Source: Vanilla planifolia
Lineage: Eukaryota; Streptophyta; Magnoliopsida; Asparagales; Orchidaceae
DNA length: 64,000 bases
Reading direction: 5' to 3'
NCBI GenBank assembly: GCA_023846275.1
Contig: CM043868.1
Coordinates: forward strand, 8,513,653-8,577,652
The stretch's first letter is position 1; every line of letters begins with the position of its first letter. The notes beneath the pieces are model-generated. The model did not search any database. It had not been told where the DNA came from and saw only the letters and a list, made by a program, of their open reading frames with translations. A program made the translations under genes and the position numbers. Below, one piece after another: positions 40,337 through 52,935 of this stretch.

Positions 40337-41720
40337 TGTTAAAATAGTAGATGAGTAATGTTCGAAAGAGGGGAGGTGAATTGTGCAACTTTTAAACTTA
40401 ACTCAAATAAATTACTCAACTAATTTCTCACTTAAAATCTATTCCTAATTTTAATTGATCTTAAAACAAATTTTAGAAAATATTCTTTAGCATTTCAAAA
40501 TTTTTTTGGCCATGATAGATATTATGAAATATTCAAATAAATAAAGTATAGTAATTAATGTAAATAAAAAGATATCACACAAGATTTTTAAGTGGTTTGA
40601 TCAAACCTATGCCTATAACCACCCCTAGTCAACCTAATCAGGCTTCTACTAAATGCACCACTCCCTTTTTCTATAATTAATAAAGATAAAAGTTACAAAA
40701 TTAATCCCTTTTAACAAAGCTGTTAAGATTATACCTTAAAAAAAAAAGAGCAAAGCAGTCATATGGTTTATTACAATGCTTAAAAAATTAAGCATATAAG
40801 AATTTATACCAAGAAATTATATGGCATAATATCTAAAAGCAATGAAAACATAATACTAATAAATGCAAATAGCTTTGATGTAATATATAAAAAAATAAAC
40901 AAGTTAAACACAAAATATAGTAGTAAGGAAAGAAATTTTTCATTATCAAACATAGCATATAATCAGAGGTTTACTTTCACTTCTAAACATTTTGCAGCAA
41001 ATTTAAAATGCCATCATTTTCTTAATCATTTACACCTCAATACATGTTATTCAATATAATATATCTTACTAAAAGAGTTTTAGTGGCTAGAATTATATTC
41101 TAGAAATGATTGAACTAGACTTCACATGTTTTGGCAATAAAACATACAAGTACAAGAATTGGATACTATCAAGAAGATAGGTAAGAACTAATCACCCCAA
41201 ATTTTTTGTTTATTTACCTAAATTTCATTATAAGGGTATAATAAACCACATTATACTCTATTATGACCACTCAAGATGATCATAAAGATCATACAAGTCC
41301 AATGTTTTTAAGTCTATAATATTTTCTGCTAAGTTAATAGATCATACACATTTGAAAACTAAATCATATACATATGATAATTTTGTAGTGATCTCAAGAA
41401 TTTTCTGTTTGATGCATATTGTACCAATGTGAAAAGGTTTAACAAGTGATAACTAAGTAGATTAAAGTACTTTGTGCATGTATGATGATGACATCATATA
41501 TGTCTAAAGTTTCAATAGCTTTGTTATGTCCTTATCATAAAAGTGTATTCAATAAAACAGAAGTATATGATCTATCATGGTTGCTCTATTAACTTGTTTC
41601 CAACACCATGAGAAAAGGCATACAAGTACAAAACATGGTTTGTATGTGAACGATGTAGGTGAAGAGCAAACTAATTTGAACATAAGACTTTCATACAGGG
41701 TTGATCCCTTGTATGACAAC
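40337..41720 (-). repeat. Copia 5' LTR-like block, minus strand
   Basis: On the minus strand the LTR ends in TTTTAACA at 40,337, next to the primer-binding site. The G-rich run is at 40,366-40,374 and the U5 signature at 40,586-40,640. The right edge (LTR start) is not visible; plus-strand LTR-like homology to another copy begins near 41,800. Confidence 0.55.
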
Positions 41721-43267
41721 ATTCTTAGTTCTTAATTTAGTCAACACATCTATTGTATTTATATAATGAAACGATTGCGTTGTTCTCATTAGTCATTTCA
41801 TCACTTATCGATGATAATAAAATTATTGTGTATTATTATTAATATTTTTTCTTTAGCTTTTGTTAGATTATGTATCTCAAGATCAAATAAGTTTAAATCA
41901 AATAGATAGTATTGATCTAGCATTCATAAAGTAATCCATAAGTGAAGAAAAGTTAAGGAGTCTTAACACTTTTTCTCATTCTTGGCTTGACAAGCAAATC
42001 ATGGAGCCATTGTTACAGTTCTTGGAGTGGTTTCTTATATAGAGCTAATCTTTACTAATTTATTTGGGTTAAAAATATTAAACCAATTGCTTTGAACTTA
42101 TATGACACATAAGACTGTATTATAATACTTATATACATTAAAGTTTTTATATCATAAGACATGTATTTCATATATGTTTACATACATATAAATATACAAG
42201 GATGAACATTAATTGCATAAGTTTTCTTGTACTAAATTGATCAACATTCATAATTTGCAAAATGATTTAAAAACTACATGAATTATATTATATATATTTT
42301 ATAATTTAACTATTTTACAACATAATCTACATTGCATGGCATCAAATAGTGAATTAATCAAGTGTGATCCCAAGAGATTTGCATAAATTACATTGTTAAT
42401 ACTAACTTAAGGGGTGTTATTAGAGTTTTTATTAATATTTTAATATGATGTATATGTCAAGTTGCTATTATCCAATTAAGTGTCAATTCTATTAATGTAC
42501 AAGTGTGTGTCTATCCTTATATAAGTATGCTCGATCTTAAGTCACTAATTTGCCTTACCTATATAATCAAATTAACTAAGATGAAAGATGAATTATCATA
42601 CTTATGCATTAAATTCTTTGTACAAGTATGAACAATTTAACAGGACTTAGTTTAAAACTTAGATAAATTTTGGACAAATTTATGTCATACCAGTATGATA
42701 ATTCTATCATAATAATACAATACATACTTATCCAAGACTTTGGTTTAAGGACCTAAACATCTATTAGATGGATTAGTGTTATATTAGTGTAATCCATTAT
42801 CATACCCATGCAATCATTCTTGATTAGTAATGTGAGCTTTTCATACAACATAACTTATGATAAAATCTTGTATAGTATAACATTTTCTCAAGAGCTTAGA
42901 AATTGGCAGTAGTAAATTTGTTTTAAAAATACAATACAATGTTCTCATCTTATAAATAAAATTTCATGAAATGATTAATCAGATAAGCGTATTATGAAGG
43001 TGATTCGAGTGTAATACATATTATCATGTACGATCTTATAATCACAATAATATGATCAATATCATAAGAGCATAATAACTAGTTTTTTAACTGCTAAAAC
43101 TTCTTAATTTGCATGTAACATTTTGATTAATATAAATAAGAGTATATTTAAATAAGTAAAAGTTAATGACTAAATTAAAAGATCATATTTTTTTAGAAGT
43201 GAAAGAATTCAAGTGTTGTTGGTGATGCATAATAATGAAAACTATTCTCATCCTACTATTGTTATTA

Positions 43268-44815
43268 TTCAAGTAAAACATAGTGTATGAATCTCACAAG
43301 AGAGGCATGAATTATGGGTTTTAAAATAAGTTTTACTAATAAGAAATATACTTATTTTTCAAATATTTTTTTATAAAAATAATTTTATGTTAGATAAAAA
43401 TTTTGATTTATCAAAATATTAAGTTATAATTTTTATGATTTTAAAAAATAAAAATAAAAGTTAAAATAGTACACCAAAATTTTTAGGTGGTTCAGTTCAA
43501 ACTAGAACCTAGTTTACCATCAATAAAAGTCACAAAATAAACTCCACTAATAAAAGAGTTATAACTTGAGATTTTTTCTTGTGATTCACCTCTAACCTAC
43601 TAGATCTTGTAGGTTCAACTAAACATGAGCTTTTATTAGCTCAACCCCAACTCAGTTTTTTATGAGATCAAAAGATATTAAGGCCATAAGATCAGGGATA
43701 GATTATTTCAAATGATAGAAATAAAGATAATATTTCAATAAAATCAGATGAGATCAAGATCGTTGAATGGATCAATTGGTTACAACAAATGAAGTAGTAA
43801 CCATCTGATTTGCTCATCAAATTGATGGTTGGATCTATTAAGATCACTATTTAAAGGCGAATGTTATCTCCCCCATGTGTCGCAAAAATGTGCAATCGAA
43901 CAATGGTGAGCACTACCAGTTTTGGAAATAGATGAGTAGCAAAGAATAGTCCCATATTGCTCAAAGTGAAAGAATTTTTCATTTTATAAGCATCTATATA
44001 AAGGCTATTACACAAGCCGAACTAGGATTTGCTCCCTCTGGTGTGCTCAAGATTTATTCACCCGATTCACTCATATGGTTACTGGAATACATGTTAATTT
44101 TTTGCCTTATTCTAACCCAGAACACCATATGCCTTACCCTTACTCGGTTTAAGAGGACTGCACAGACCAAGATCAGGCCTCGACCAGATTTAGTTCCAGT
44201 CACTGTGTTTCTTGACCCATGCTTAGGCTTAAGCTCAACCCAAGACCTTTGCATTTGGGTACAGGTTCGGATTTGGCATAATGTTTTTTAATTATTTAAT
44301 TATGAAAATTTCAATAGAATAATTTTTTGATGTAATCAAGATTTAATAATCAACCTAATATAGAATTTATTAAAAATACAAAAGTATGATTTAAGTAAGA
44401 AAAGAATGATTCAAAAATAGAATTATTAATGAATGCTTTAAATAGGATTTGAATAAAAATTTTTAAGAGATTGAAAAATTGAATCTTATTTATTTCTTAA
44501 ATCAAACAGATGATTGAATAACTTAGATACCTACATATGATTTGAAATTGATATAAAAAGAGAGTGTCTCAAAATCAATAAGCTAACATTCTATTTTATA
44601 CTAAAATAAAAACTTATCAAAGTTGATGCATGTATCTTCAATCCTTAAAGCTTATTGAACACCCCAAGATACTTTGAAGACAACTAGTTTACTATCTTCA
44701 AAAGTATAGGATTTGAGCTTTACATATAAACCAATTTCATACCAAAAAAGTATATTAGAATAAAATGCTAAACATTTAAGACTTGACTCAAGGGTGACTA
44801 AATAATTATTGTATT
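43268..44815 (-). mobile_element. Nested insertion within LTR copy 1 (about 1.55 kb)
   Basis: This segment interrupts alignment between copies 1 and 2. Its left part holds a minus-strand copia LTR fragment: a degenerate form of the G-rich run near 43,299 and the U5 signature at 43,479-43,521. Its middle, 43,857-44,290, is a higher-GC patch with an snRNA-promoter-like motif. A TTATT word borders both sides and could be the target duplication, but such a word is common in this AT-rich DNA. A deletion in copy 2 is the alternative, though the reversed LTR piece favours insertion. Confidence 0.5.
43949..44002 (+). promoter_or_regulatory. USE-like element plus TATA box (snRNA-type promoter motif)
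   Basis: GTCCCATATTG at 43,949-43,959 matches the plant snRNA upstream sequence element RTCCCACATCG at 9 of 11 positions, with two C-to-T differences. TATATAAA follows at 43,995-44,002, a gap of 35 bp, close to the 33-34 bp spacing known for Pol II-type plant snRNA genes. Downstream I do not recognise U1, U2, U4 or U5. USE-like motifs also occur in some plant repeats, so this may be a transposon promoter. Confidence 0.35.
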
Positions 44816-45359
44816 TTGAACCTTATTTGTATTGATCTTACATCTAATACATAAAAATTGAACATTTTGATTTATAACACCCTTTCATTTCATTTTAGAC
44901 ATTATGTCGTATGTTTCTCTTAAATTAATGGTATAAGATTTTATTATATTAGTTTAAATAAGTGATGTAACATTTGTTTAGGTTATGTTGCTTTTGAATG
45001 AGTTTGACCCCTAATTAGATATGGACAAAAGAGAATGGATTTATATTAGGATGAACCTTGCCAAGCTATGAAAAAACATAGAGTGGTTGTACTAGGTCTA
45101 TCCCATATAGCTGTAATAAAATGATAATAGATTATTGTTTAGATTAACCCCATCTTATAGTGGACAAATAGGACTGGTTATAATGAAAGTCTAGCCAATT
45201 AGTTAACGGAGATTTAGATCTAGGTTTGGATCAAACCACTTAAAAATCTTCTTATTTTATTTTGTGAATTCTTTCATAATTGTGATTATTATTACTTATC
45301 TAATAATGACACAAAAGATTCATAAAACTAAACAATAATTCTTAAACCTGGTTACAATA

Positions 45360-48300
45360 ACTACTAAGATTAATAAAAAAAATTTCATTATATGAATATT
45401 TGAGATTACTTTAATGATTTAAGATTAAAAAAAGTATTTAATTACAAAATACTTAAGTGTTTTAAGTCAGGTGAATTTAGATTAAGCAAACAAAACCTTT
45501 TATTGAGTTATTAAATTTAATTTGAGAAAATATTTGACTTAATGAAATCAAATTACTTATTAGGTTTACAGCACTCACCCTACTCCTACTTGTTAACATT
45601 GCACTACATTTGTTTCAACATGTGTTATCATAGGATGATTGAATTAAAGAAAGTAATTATCATGATAAGATCCTCATGAAATCTCACAACATGGTAACCA
45701 ATCATGATATTCTTAAGGAATTGGGTTTGTTACAACCATTTTTTTAATAAATCATTGGTGCAACAAAAATCTAATAATCACAATATCAAGACATACTAAT
45801 AGTTTATAATATAATAATATAGTAAAATACTAACATACTAAGAATCTAACAATTTTCATCTTTCACAAATCAAAGTTTAAATAAAATATCCATAAAATCA
45901 ATAAACCTCATAATTCAAATCAAATTCAAAGAAATACCATAAAATTACCAAAGTCTAATAGAAAGCATAATAAACAACTATAAACTATAATATAATAATC
46001 TAATATAATCTTATGTCTAATAAAATATAACTAATGATTATAAAATAATTCTATTATTTCTAATAGTGAAATGTAGAAAGATGGATCATCTAGCTGATGC
46101 AATGACTCTAGTAATATTTGGTTGGACTCTTACACAACTCTTAACTAGCAAATCCTCCAAAAATATAAGGAGGTGAGTTGAGGCTTAATAGGAATTTGAT
46201 GAGCTAAACTATAAATCTAATATATAGTAACCAAGAAGTGCATATGTAAAGCTTGAGTAAATCATGACATCAATTTTTAACTACAAAAAAGACATCATCC
46301 TCTACTACCTAATTGAATACATATTCTTATAATATAATTAACTAAATACATAATCTCTTTCCTTGATCTAATACACTCTCCTACTCAAGAGAATCATGAC
46401 AGGGCTTAACACTTCTACAACATCACGTAGTCCAGAACTCCACAAGATAATGTCAAACACATGAGCTAACCTCATAGGATTCTAAAACTCCTTAATAACC
46501 ACATATACTTCCCTTCATAACATAATACATAATGTGATTTCCTATAAGACCAAACGTGTATTTATTCACTCTTAGGACCAATCCTGGTGGTTCTTACCAT
46601 GTGATATAACACTCCTCTTATGGTTCAACAATCCACATGTAGCTACATCTAGGTTAGAGGAGTAGATTAGCTAACATGTCTATCACTTAAGTGAGTATGC
46701 ATAATCAAAGGTCTAATATGTTGATCCTCATCTGATTAAAAATCATAACCTTAACTTGTAGTATCTTTCTAACTCTAATCTATCACTATCTAGTGTTAAT
46801 TAGGTTTTTAAAATTTAAATCTAATATGTAAGAAGTTCTCAATATAATAGTAAACAAATAATTCAAATGTTTCACTTAATCCTAAATCTACTATATAGGA
46901 TTTTTTATGCCCTAACTAATTTAATATAGAATTTTCACCTTAAGTCCTTTCTCAGTTATTCAAAAAGTTATTATCATCTAAATATCATATGGTTTTCATT
47001 AAACCCTAATCTAATTATTTAGAATATCATAGCTCATTTTTTAAGATTTAGTTGTACCCTAATTTTATCTAGGGCCTTACCTATCTAGGCCAACCTTAAT
47101 ATTTACAAAACCTTGGACTTTACCCTTATTTTCCATATATAGATGATTGTCTTTACAACTAAGTTTATGTTCACATAATTATCACAAGTGATCCTTATGT
47201 CTCAAGAAAACCTTGACTCGTCATACCCATCTTAAGGCCTCTCTTGAGCCACCACACTCTCCTACATCAAAATCCATGGTGTCATCACATGGCCCAAGAG
47301 CCTAAATAACGTCTTATGGTCTTACCAAAAGTAGTTGGTCAACCCAAACTCTTAGCTAACATATTTACCTTATTACTTCCTTGGTCAAACCTAACACAAA
47401 CTTAAGTCTTACTCCAAGTTCTTTTACATTCTTCCAAGGTCTTAAACGAGAGCTTAATTATCTAAAACTTCATTTTCAATGTGCATAAAGGTTCACTAAT
47501 GATTTTTTTAAGTCCATCATTAGAACCTCTTATTATGGGTCATTTTCTCATGGATTATTCTTAAGTTGTTAAGCTTAGTTCCAAGGCTAGGCTTGCCTTA
47601 TATACTTGTATTCAAGCACCTCAAATATCATTTGTAAATCCTACTAAGAATTATCTACAAGACCTTAAAGTCTAACTTCTATCATAGCACTTTTAGCCAC
47701 AATTAAACCCTCTTCTTACCAACTAAATCCTTTCCTGACCTAATCTTCTTTTAAGGTACCAAACTAATCCTCCATGTCTTCCCAAATATAAACCAAGGGC
47801 TACATACACCTTTAAACTATCTAGATTCTCTTAAAATTTGAACTCATGTCTCTTATGACTATACCAAGCCATGCTCCATGCTTACCAAGCATACCTTAGG
47901 CAAAAAGGGTTACTTAGCTTCAATATTTTCTTCAAAGGTTTTTGTTATATTTCAAAGTTTCAAATCATGGTTCATCTTCTAAGTATTGATATAACATGTG
48001 ATATATTTTCATGCATGGTTTTATAACATATATAAACATTCATGTCAAATCATAAAGTGAAATAGCATATACCTTCTTGGCTAAGATTTTTTTTCTTATA
48101 AGTTACTACTTGGAAAAGCATTTACATACAAGCTTAAAATTTAATTTCTAGAAAAGAAATAAACAAAGATAAACTTCCAAAATCTCAATTATGAGATCAA
48201 TACATATTAGAATTTGCTCTTCCATAGTTTAATAATTTTATAACATCAATCATACTAAATCTTGAATATTGTACATATGCTTAGACTATTAATAAAAGTA

Positions 48301-48780
48301 AATTGATTAACATGTTTTCAAGATTATTGCAAATGATATTTTCTTGGGTAAGAGATGTTTTGTATCAATAAATAAATATTCTAAGTTCATCTTTCACATA
48401 TATCTATAGCTAAGGCTAAAGATGTAAGCATATGATCATAGAATTTAATTTACATTTATTATTTTTTAATACACATTTTTTCATGGTTTATTTGGAAATA
48501 TTTATAAAGAAAGGACTAATAAATGACCCTTTATAAGCTAATAAAAATTTCCTTAGTTTTGAGTAAAAGAAGTTCCTCCTTTTTAAGTAGGTTCATGGAG
48601 AAAGAATGACTAGTTTTTGTTACAATCATTTTCCAATGGTTATACAACCATATTAACAAAGTAAATTTATTTATCTTATCATAGATATTATATAAAATTA
48701 TTGTATGAACTCAAGGATCATCCTACCTAAAAATTTGTATAGATGACTTCTCTTTGTTTAGATCTTTCTTTGTTTGAAAA
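45360..48780. other. Repeat-like stretch, possible decayed minus-strand LTR
   Basis: From about 45,730 the sequence TGTTACAACCATTTTTTT resembles the complement of the solo LTR's right end, and the segment 46,360-46,700 loosely echoes that LTR's right half in reverse (CTCCT... words). This might be an old related gypsy LTR, but the match is weak by eye. 46,700-48,100 is less AT-rich and pyrimidine-rich. No coding frame is supported anywhere in the stretch. Confidence 0.3.
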
Positions 48781-48789
48781 CTTGAACCC

Positions 48790-49900
48790 TTCTTCTTCTT
48801 CCTCACAGCTTATCATGCCTTCCTCCTTGGTAACCACTATCAAAGCCTCCAAATATTTGGACCATCTCTCCTTGGATAATCTTCTTCAAGAGCCCTTGAC
48901 CCATTAGATAGAGTTACTAAGGAGAATAAATGAAGAGTCTCAATCCAAGTAAAAGAAGAAAGATCTAACCTTGAGGGTTGCATCATCTCATTCAAACAGG
49001 AATGCCCCCATAGCGATGAGTTAGAATTCATTATTAAAGGTCTAGCAAAAATATTTAAGAAGTGCTTTCTAATAAATTTAGAAAGAAGAAGAAGATGAAA
49101 AATAAGAAGAAAAAGAAGAGGGAAGCAAAACTAAGGCATATTATTTTGAATGCAATGGCATTAGACACTTTGTACCAAAGTGTCAAGTTTTGTTAAAGAA
49201 AAACAAAAATTTAATAAAAAAATAAAAAGAAGAAGAATGCCATGGTTACCACTTGAACTAACTTAGACACATCTTTTACATCTTTAAGCCAAAAGCATAA
49301 TGGAGAGGAGAACAATTTGTTGTTCCTTTTAGCTAAGGAAGCTTCATCTCCAAGCAACATGGAAGGAAGAAACAAGGTCTTATATGTCTTATGGCTCATC
49401 AAGAAGCATCTTCCAAGTGCAAAGATAATAAGGTATCAAAATTCTCTTAAATTGAATTGTGAAGTTATTTGCTTTAATTAGTTGAAGCTCTAAAGTTGAT
49501 TTCTAAGAAATATAAAATTCTAAAGGAGGAGAATAAATCATGATTGAGTTTTTATGATGATTTAAAACAAAATAATGAGAAATTTTTACATGACTTAAAA
49601 TTTGTTAAAGATGACCTTACTAGAATTATTTTTTTGAATGTAAATAATAAACTTATCTTTGATCAACTTAAAAAATTTCATTCAAGTTTCTCATCATATT
49701 CATAAAAATGCTATTATTTAAAATAATAAACTCAAGAATGCTGATGTTTTTTCTTATGCTAAGGATTGTAAGGTAAGATTGAATGTGCATTCTAAGTGTC
49801 CTTGTTATGTATAGATTGAGAAGGACAAAATAAATGCACCTAGAATTGAATCAAATAATTGTTGAATGATCAAACCCAAATCCATTTTGGAACCAAAATC
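48790..49900 (+). pseudogene. Copia gag remnant with zinc knuckle
   Basis: From about 48,830 the plus strand reads, with a few stops and shifts, as the C-terminal part of the plant copia gag domain (a DHLSLDNLL-type block near 48,860). A Lys/Glu-rich linker and a conserved GLAK-like region near 49,040 follow. The zinc knuckle is at 49,142-49,183: the last three ligands (Cys, His, Cys) are kept, while the first Cys position reads Tyr. A KKKKNAMVTT block near 49,230 and a coiled-coil-like region to about 49,680 match the spacer before protease. Protease and pol are missing. The small minus frames at 48,840 and 49,211 are antisense shadows. Confidence 0.72.
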
Positions 49901-50680
49901 TAGTGATTAAATTGTTGTGTTTTGTACATATTTTCTCAATTAAATTAGATATAGGGAGAAATCCTTAGGAAGCATGATGTTGAACATTAACTTTATGTTT
50001 TATTAGTGTTTATTTAACTTAAATTGGTGTCTTTAAATTGATATATGTATTCATACAATGGGAGAAATGATTTGGATTCCCCATAAATGGTGTGTTTACT
50101 TAGTTCATAACATAAGTATTTTATTTATTATGTAACCTAGTGGTTATTATTATTAAATATTTCAACAAGTGGTTCATTAAATTTAGAAAATTAGAGGGAA
50201 CTATTAAAAATTGATTATTATTATTATTATTGGTTTATATCAAATAACCTTATTATAATATGACTTGGTCATGCTCCAATTTTATGTTGTTTCAAGTTGC
50301 TACTTGTTTATTTTATTCATATGTTATATTCAATGTGAACTTTGTTGAATTGCATAATCATTTTATTGTATAACTAACTGCACATTCATGTTATACATTA
50401 TGTTATGTTATTGTGTAGATGTTTTCTATTATACGCCCTTTTTTGCTTGATGTTTATTTTGTGTTATCTTTTGATACATGACAAAATTGAAAGAGAAATA
50501 TAAGAAATAAAAATCCATCCAGATCTCTATTAATTGTTTCAATTACATACATTAAAGAGCATTAATGCAGGAAGAGCATTTGTCTGCTTGTATGATTTAA
50601 TATCTTTTTACTTCTATATATTTGTTCAATTATTTTGTCATCAATAAAAGGTAAGATTATGATACCCTTTACTCATTATA
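49900..50680 (+). other. Copia 3'-region-like sequence before LTR copy 2
   Basis: AT-rich, with no open frame. The stretch near 50,455-50,500 resembles the segment that precedes the 3' LTR in SIRE-type elements (compare 35,924-35,946). If so, pol was lost by a deletion joining gag directly to the 3' end. Confidence 0.35.
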
Positions 50681-52935
50681 TCACTTATTTTATGACACTA
50701 AAATCATTGTATCATTATTATTAATATTTTTCTTGAGTATTTTTGACATCAGGTATCTCATCATCAGATAAATCTAGTCAAATAAAGAGCATTGATCAAG
50801 AGTTCATAGAGCACTCCACAAGTGAACATAAGTCAATGAGTCTTGGTGTCTTTCTCATACTTAGATCAATTTGCAAAATCATAAAGTCATTATTTTAGCT
50901 CTAATTAGAGCAGTTGTCCATTAGAGCTCATCTTTATCACTTTATTTGGGTAAGTATTGTTAAACTTACTACTTGAATTTATATGGAATATGATATTGTA
51001 TTAAATAAATCATGCATGTTGATTTTGTTAGGTCATATGGCATGCATTTCATAAATATTTATAGACATATAATATTCAATGCATGAACATAGTTACACAG
51101 GTTTACATGAGCAAAATTGATTGATTTTCATAGTTTGTAAAGTGGTTTAAGATATACATCATTTATATTATTCATATTTGCATAATTTAACTATTATACA
51201 ATATGATCTAGTTGCATGGCATCAAATAATTTATTAATAGTATGTGATCTTAAGAGATATGCATAAATTACACTATTTGTATAAGTGCAATATTCTAATC
51301 GTTCCATTATACTAAAGGGCTACCAAGAAGTATGTGTTGGGATATGGAATATTGAAGCTTTGTATAATATGATATCATTTTTCATATATTATGATTCATT
51401 CATTGGTAGATTAGATAAGGATCAAGCCAAACAATTAATATATGGGCTAAAATAGTAGTGTCATATAAAAGTTCTTCATATTTGTATGATCATTCTTTTG
51501 TATCATATAAGTTGTACCTATACAATACTCTTATCGTACAAATACTCTAACTTGAGAGGTATTATTATCATTTATATTAATATCTTAGTACATTGTATAT
51601 GTCATATTATTACACTTTAGCTAAGTGTGAATTCTACTAATGTATAGGTATATTTTTGCCCTCATATGAATATATATGATCTTGAATGATTGAATGTGTC
51701 TTATAGGATCTTATAGTTGTACCAATATGATCAAGTTAACTAGTTGAAAGGTGTATTATTACACAAGTGCATTATATTCTTCAAATAAGTATGATCAATC
51801 TAACATGTAAGATCTAGTTTAGGACTTAGACAAATTTTGGATAAATTTATGTTATATTAGTATAATACTACTATTATACATGTACAATGCATACTCATTT
51901 GAGACTTTGACTTGAGGACTTAGCCATCTATTTGGCATATTAATGTCATATTAGTATAATTGAATTATTATACATATATGATCATTCTTGATTATTAATG
52001 TTAGTTTCTTGTATAACATATCATATAATTTAATCTTACATCGTATAATATTTTTTTGAGAATTTAGAAATTAGCTTAGTAAGATTTGTTTTAGTTGTGT
52101 AGTATGATATTCTCATTGTATAAGTATGATACCATGAGAGATGTAAAAATAAACTAATCAAACAGGCTTATCATGTAGGTAATTTTAATGCAATATATAT
52201 CACATTGTATGGTTGTATATTCATAAAAGAACTATCAGTATCTCATAAGCATAACGACCAATTTTTTAGCCGTTAAAACTTCTTGAATTGCATATAGCTT
52301 ATTCATATAAATAAGAGTAGATTTTAATATTAAAAACTAATGAATCAATTAGAAAATTACTTTTTAGAAGCGAAAGAATTCAAGAGCTACATACTATGCA
52401 TAATAATGAAAAGTATGCTCATCTTGCTACTATTATTATTGTACCTTGAGCTGGATCTACATTGATCTTATATCTAATACTTCAAAATTGTGCATTTTGA
52501 TCGATGACATCCTTACACTTCATTTTAGGCTTGTGTCATATATTTCTCTTAAGTAAATAATATAAGGATTTTGTTATATTACCTGTATAAGTGTTGTGAT
52601 TATGACATTTGTATAATCTGTCTTTTATTTTTTAAAGTGAGGTTGACCTTAACTTGGTTATAGAAAAGAGTGCATTTGTGTTAAGTTGACCCTAACCTGA
52701 TTGTGTTAAAATAAGTATGAATTATTGTTTGGGTTGATCCCACCTCACTGTAACAAAATAAGAGTGAGTTATAGTGGAAGAAAAGTCATTTGGCTGAGGG
52801 CGGATGTAGATCTGAATTTAGATCGAACCACTTAAAATCACCTTATACTCTTTCATGTGTTCTTCCAGATTGATATTACTTATCTAATACTCATGCAAAG
52901 GTTTGTTAATATTAAAAAAAATTCTTAAACTTAGT
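50680..52935 (+). repeat. Copia LTR-like repeat, copy 2
   Basis: Aligned along its whole length with 41,800-45,360, minus the nested insertion there. It contains a TATA-like box at about 52,297-52,311 and the U5 signature at 52,786-52,840. It lies downstream of a gag remnant in the same orientation, so a 3' LTR role is plausible. The exact termini and target duplication are not visible. Confidence 0.65.

Larger units (their letters stand above)
41800..45360 (+). repeat. Copia LTR-like repeat, copy 1, with nested insertion
   Basis: Homologous to 50,680-52,935 through dozens of shared landmarks. Examples are the GCATGGCATCAAATA word at 42,336 against 51,214, and the ACTTAG-AAATTTTGGA stretch near 42,655 against 51,830. 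A TATA-like ATATAAATAAGAGTA word lies at 43,130 against 52,297. Identity is roughly 70-80 percent by eye. The part 43,268 to about 44,815 is absent from copy 2. The U5 signature is at 45,191-45,248. With copy 2 and the gag between them it could be the 5' LTR of one very old element, or an independent insertion. Confidence 0.65.

Noticed and set aside
44030-44290. A U1, U2, U4 or U5 snRNA gene after the USE/TATA pair
   Set aside because: The expected 5' starts and Sm-site surroundings of the known snRNAs are not present by eye.
44043-44291. 82-codon frame downstream of the USE/TATA motif
   Set aside because: No recognisable family, an overlapping open frame of similar length on the opposite strand, and location inside a nested repeat.
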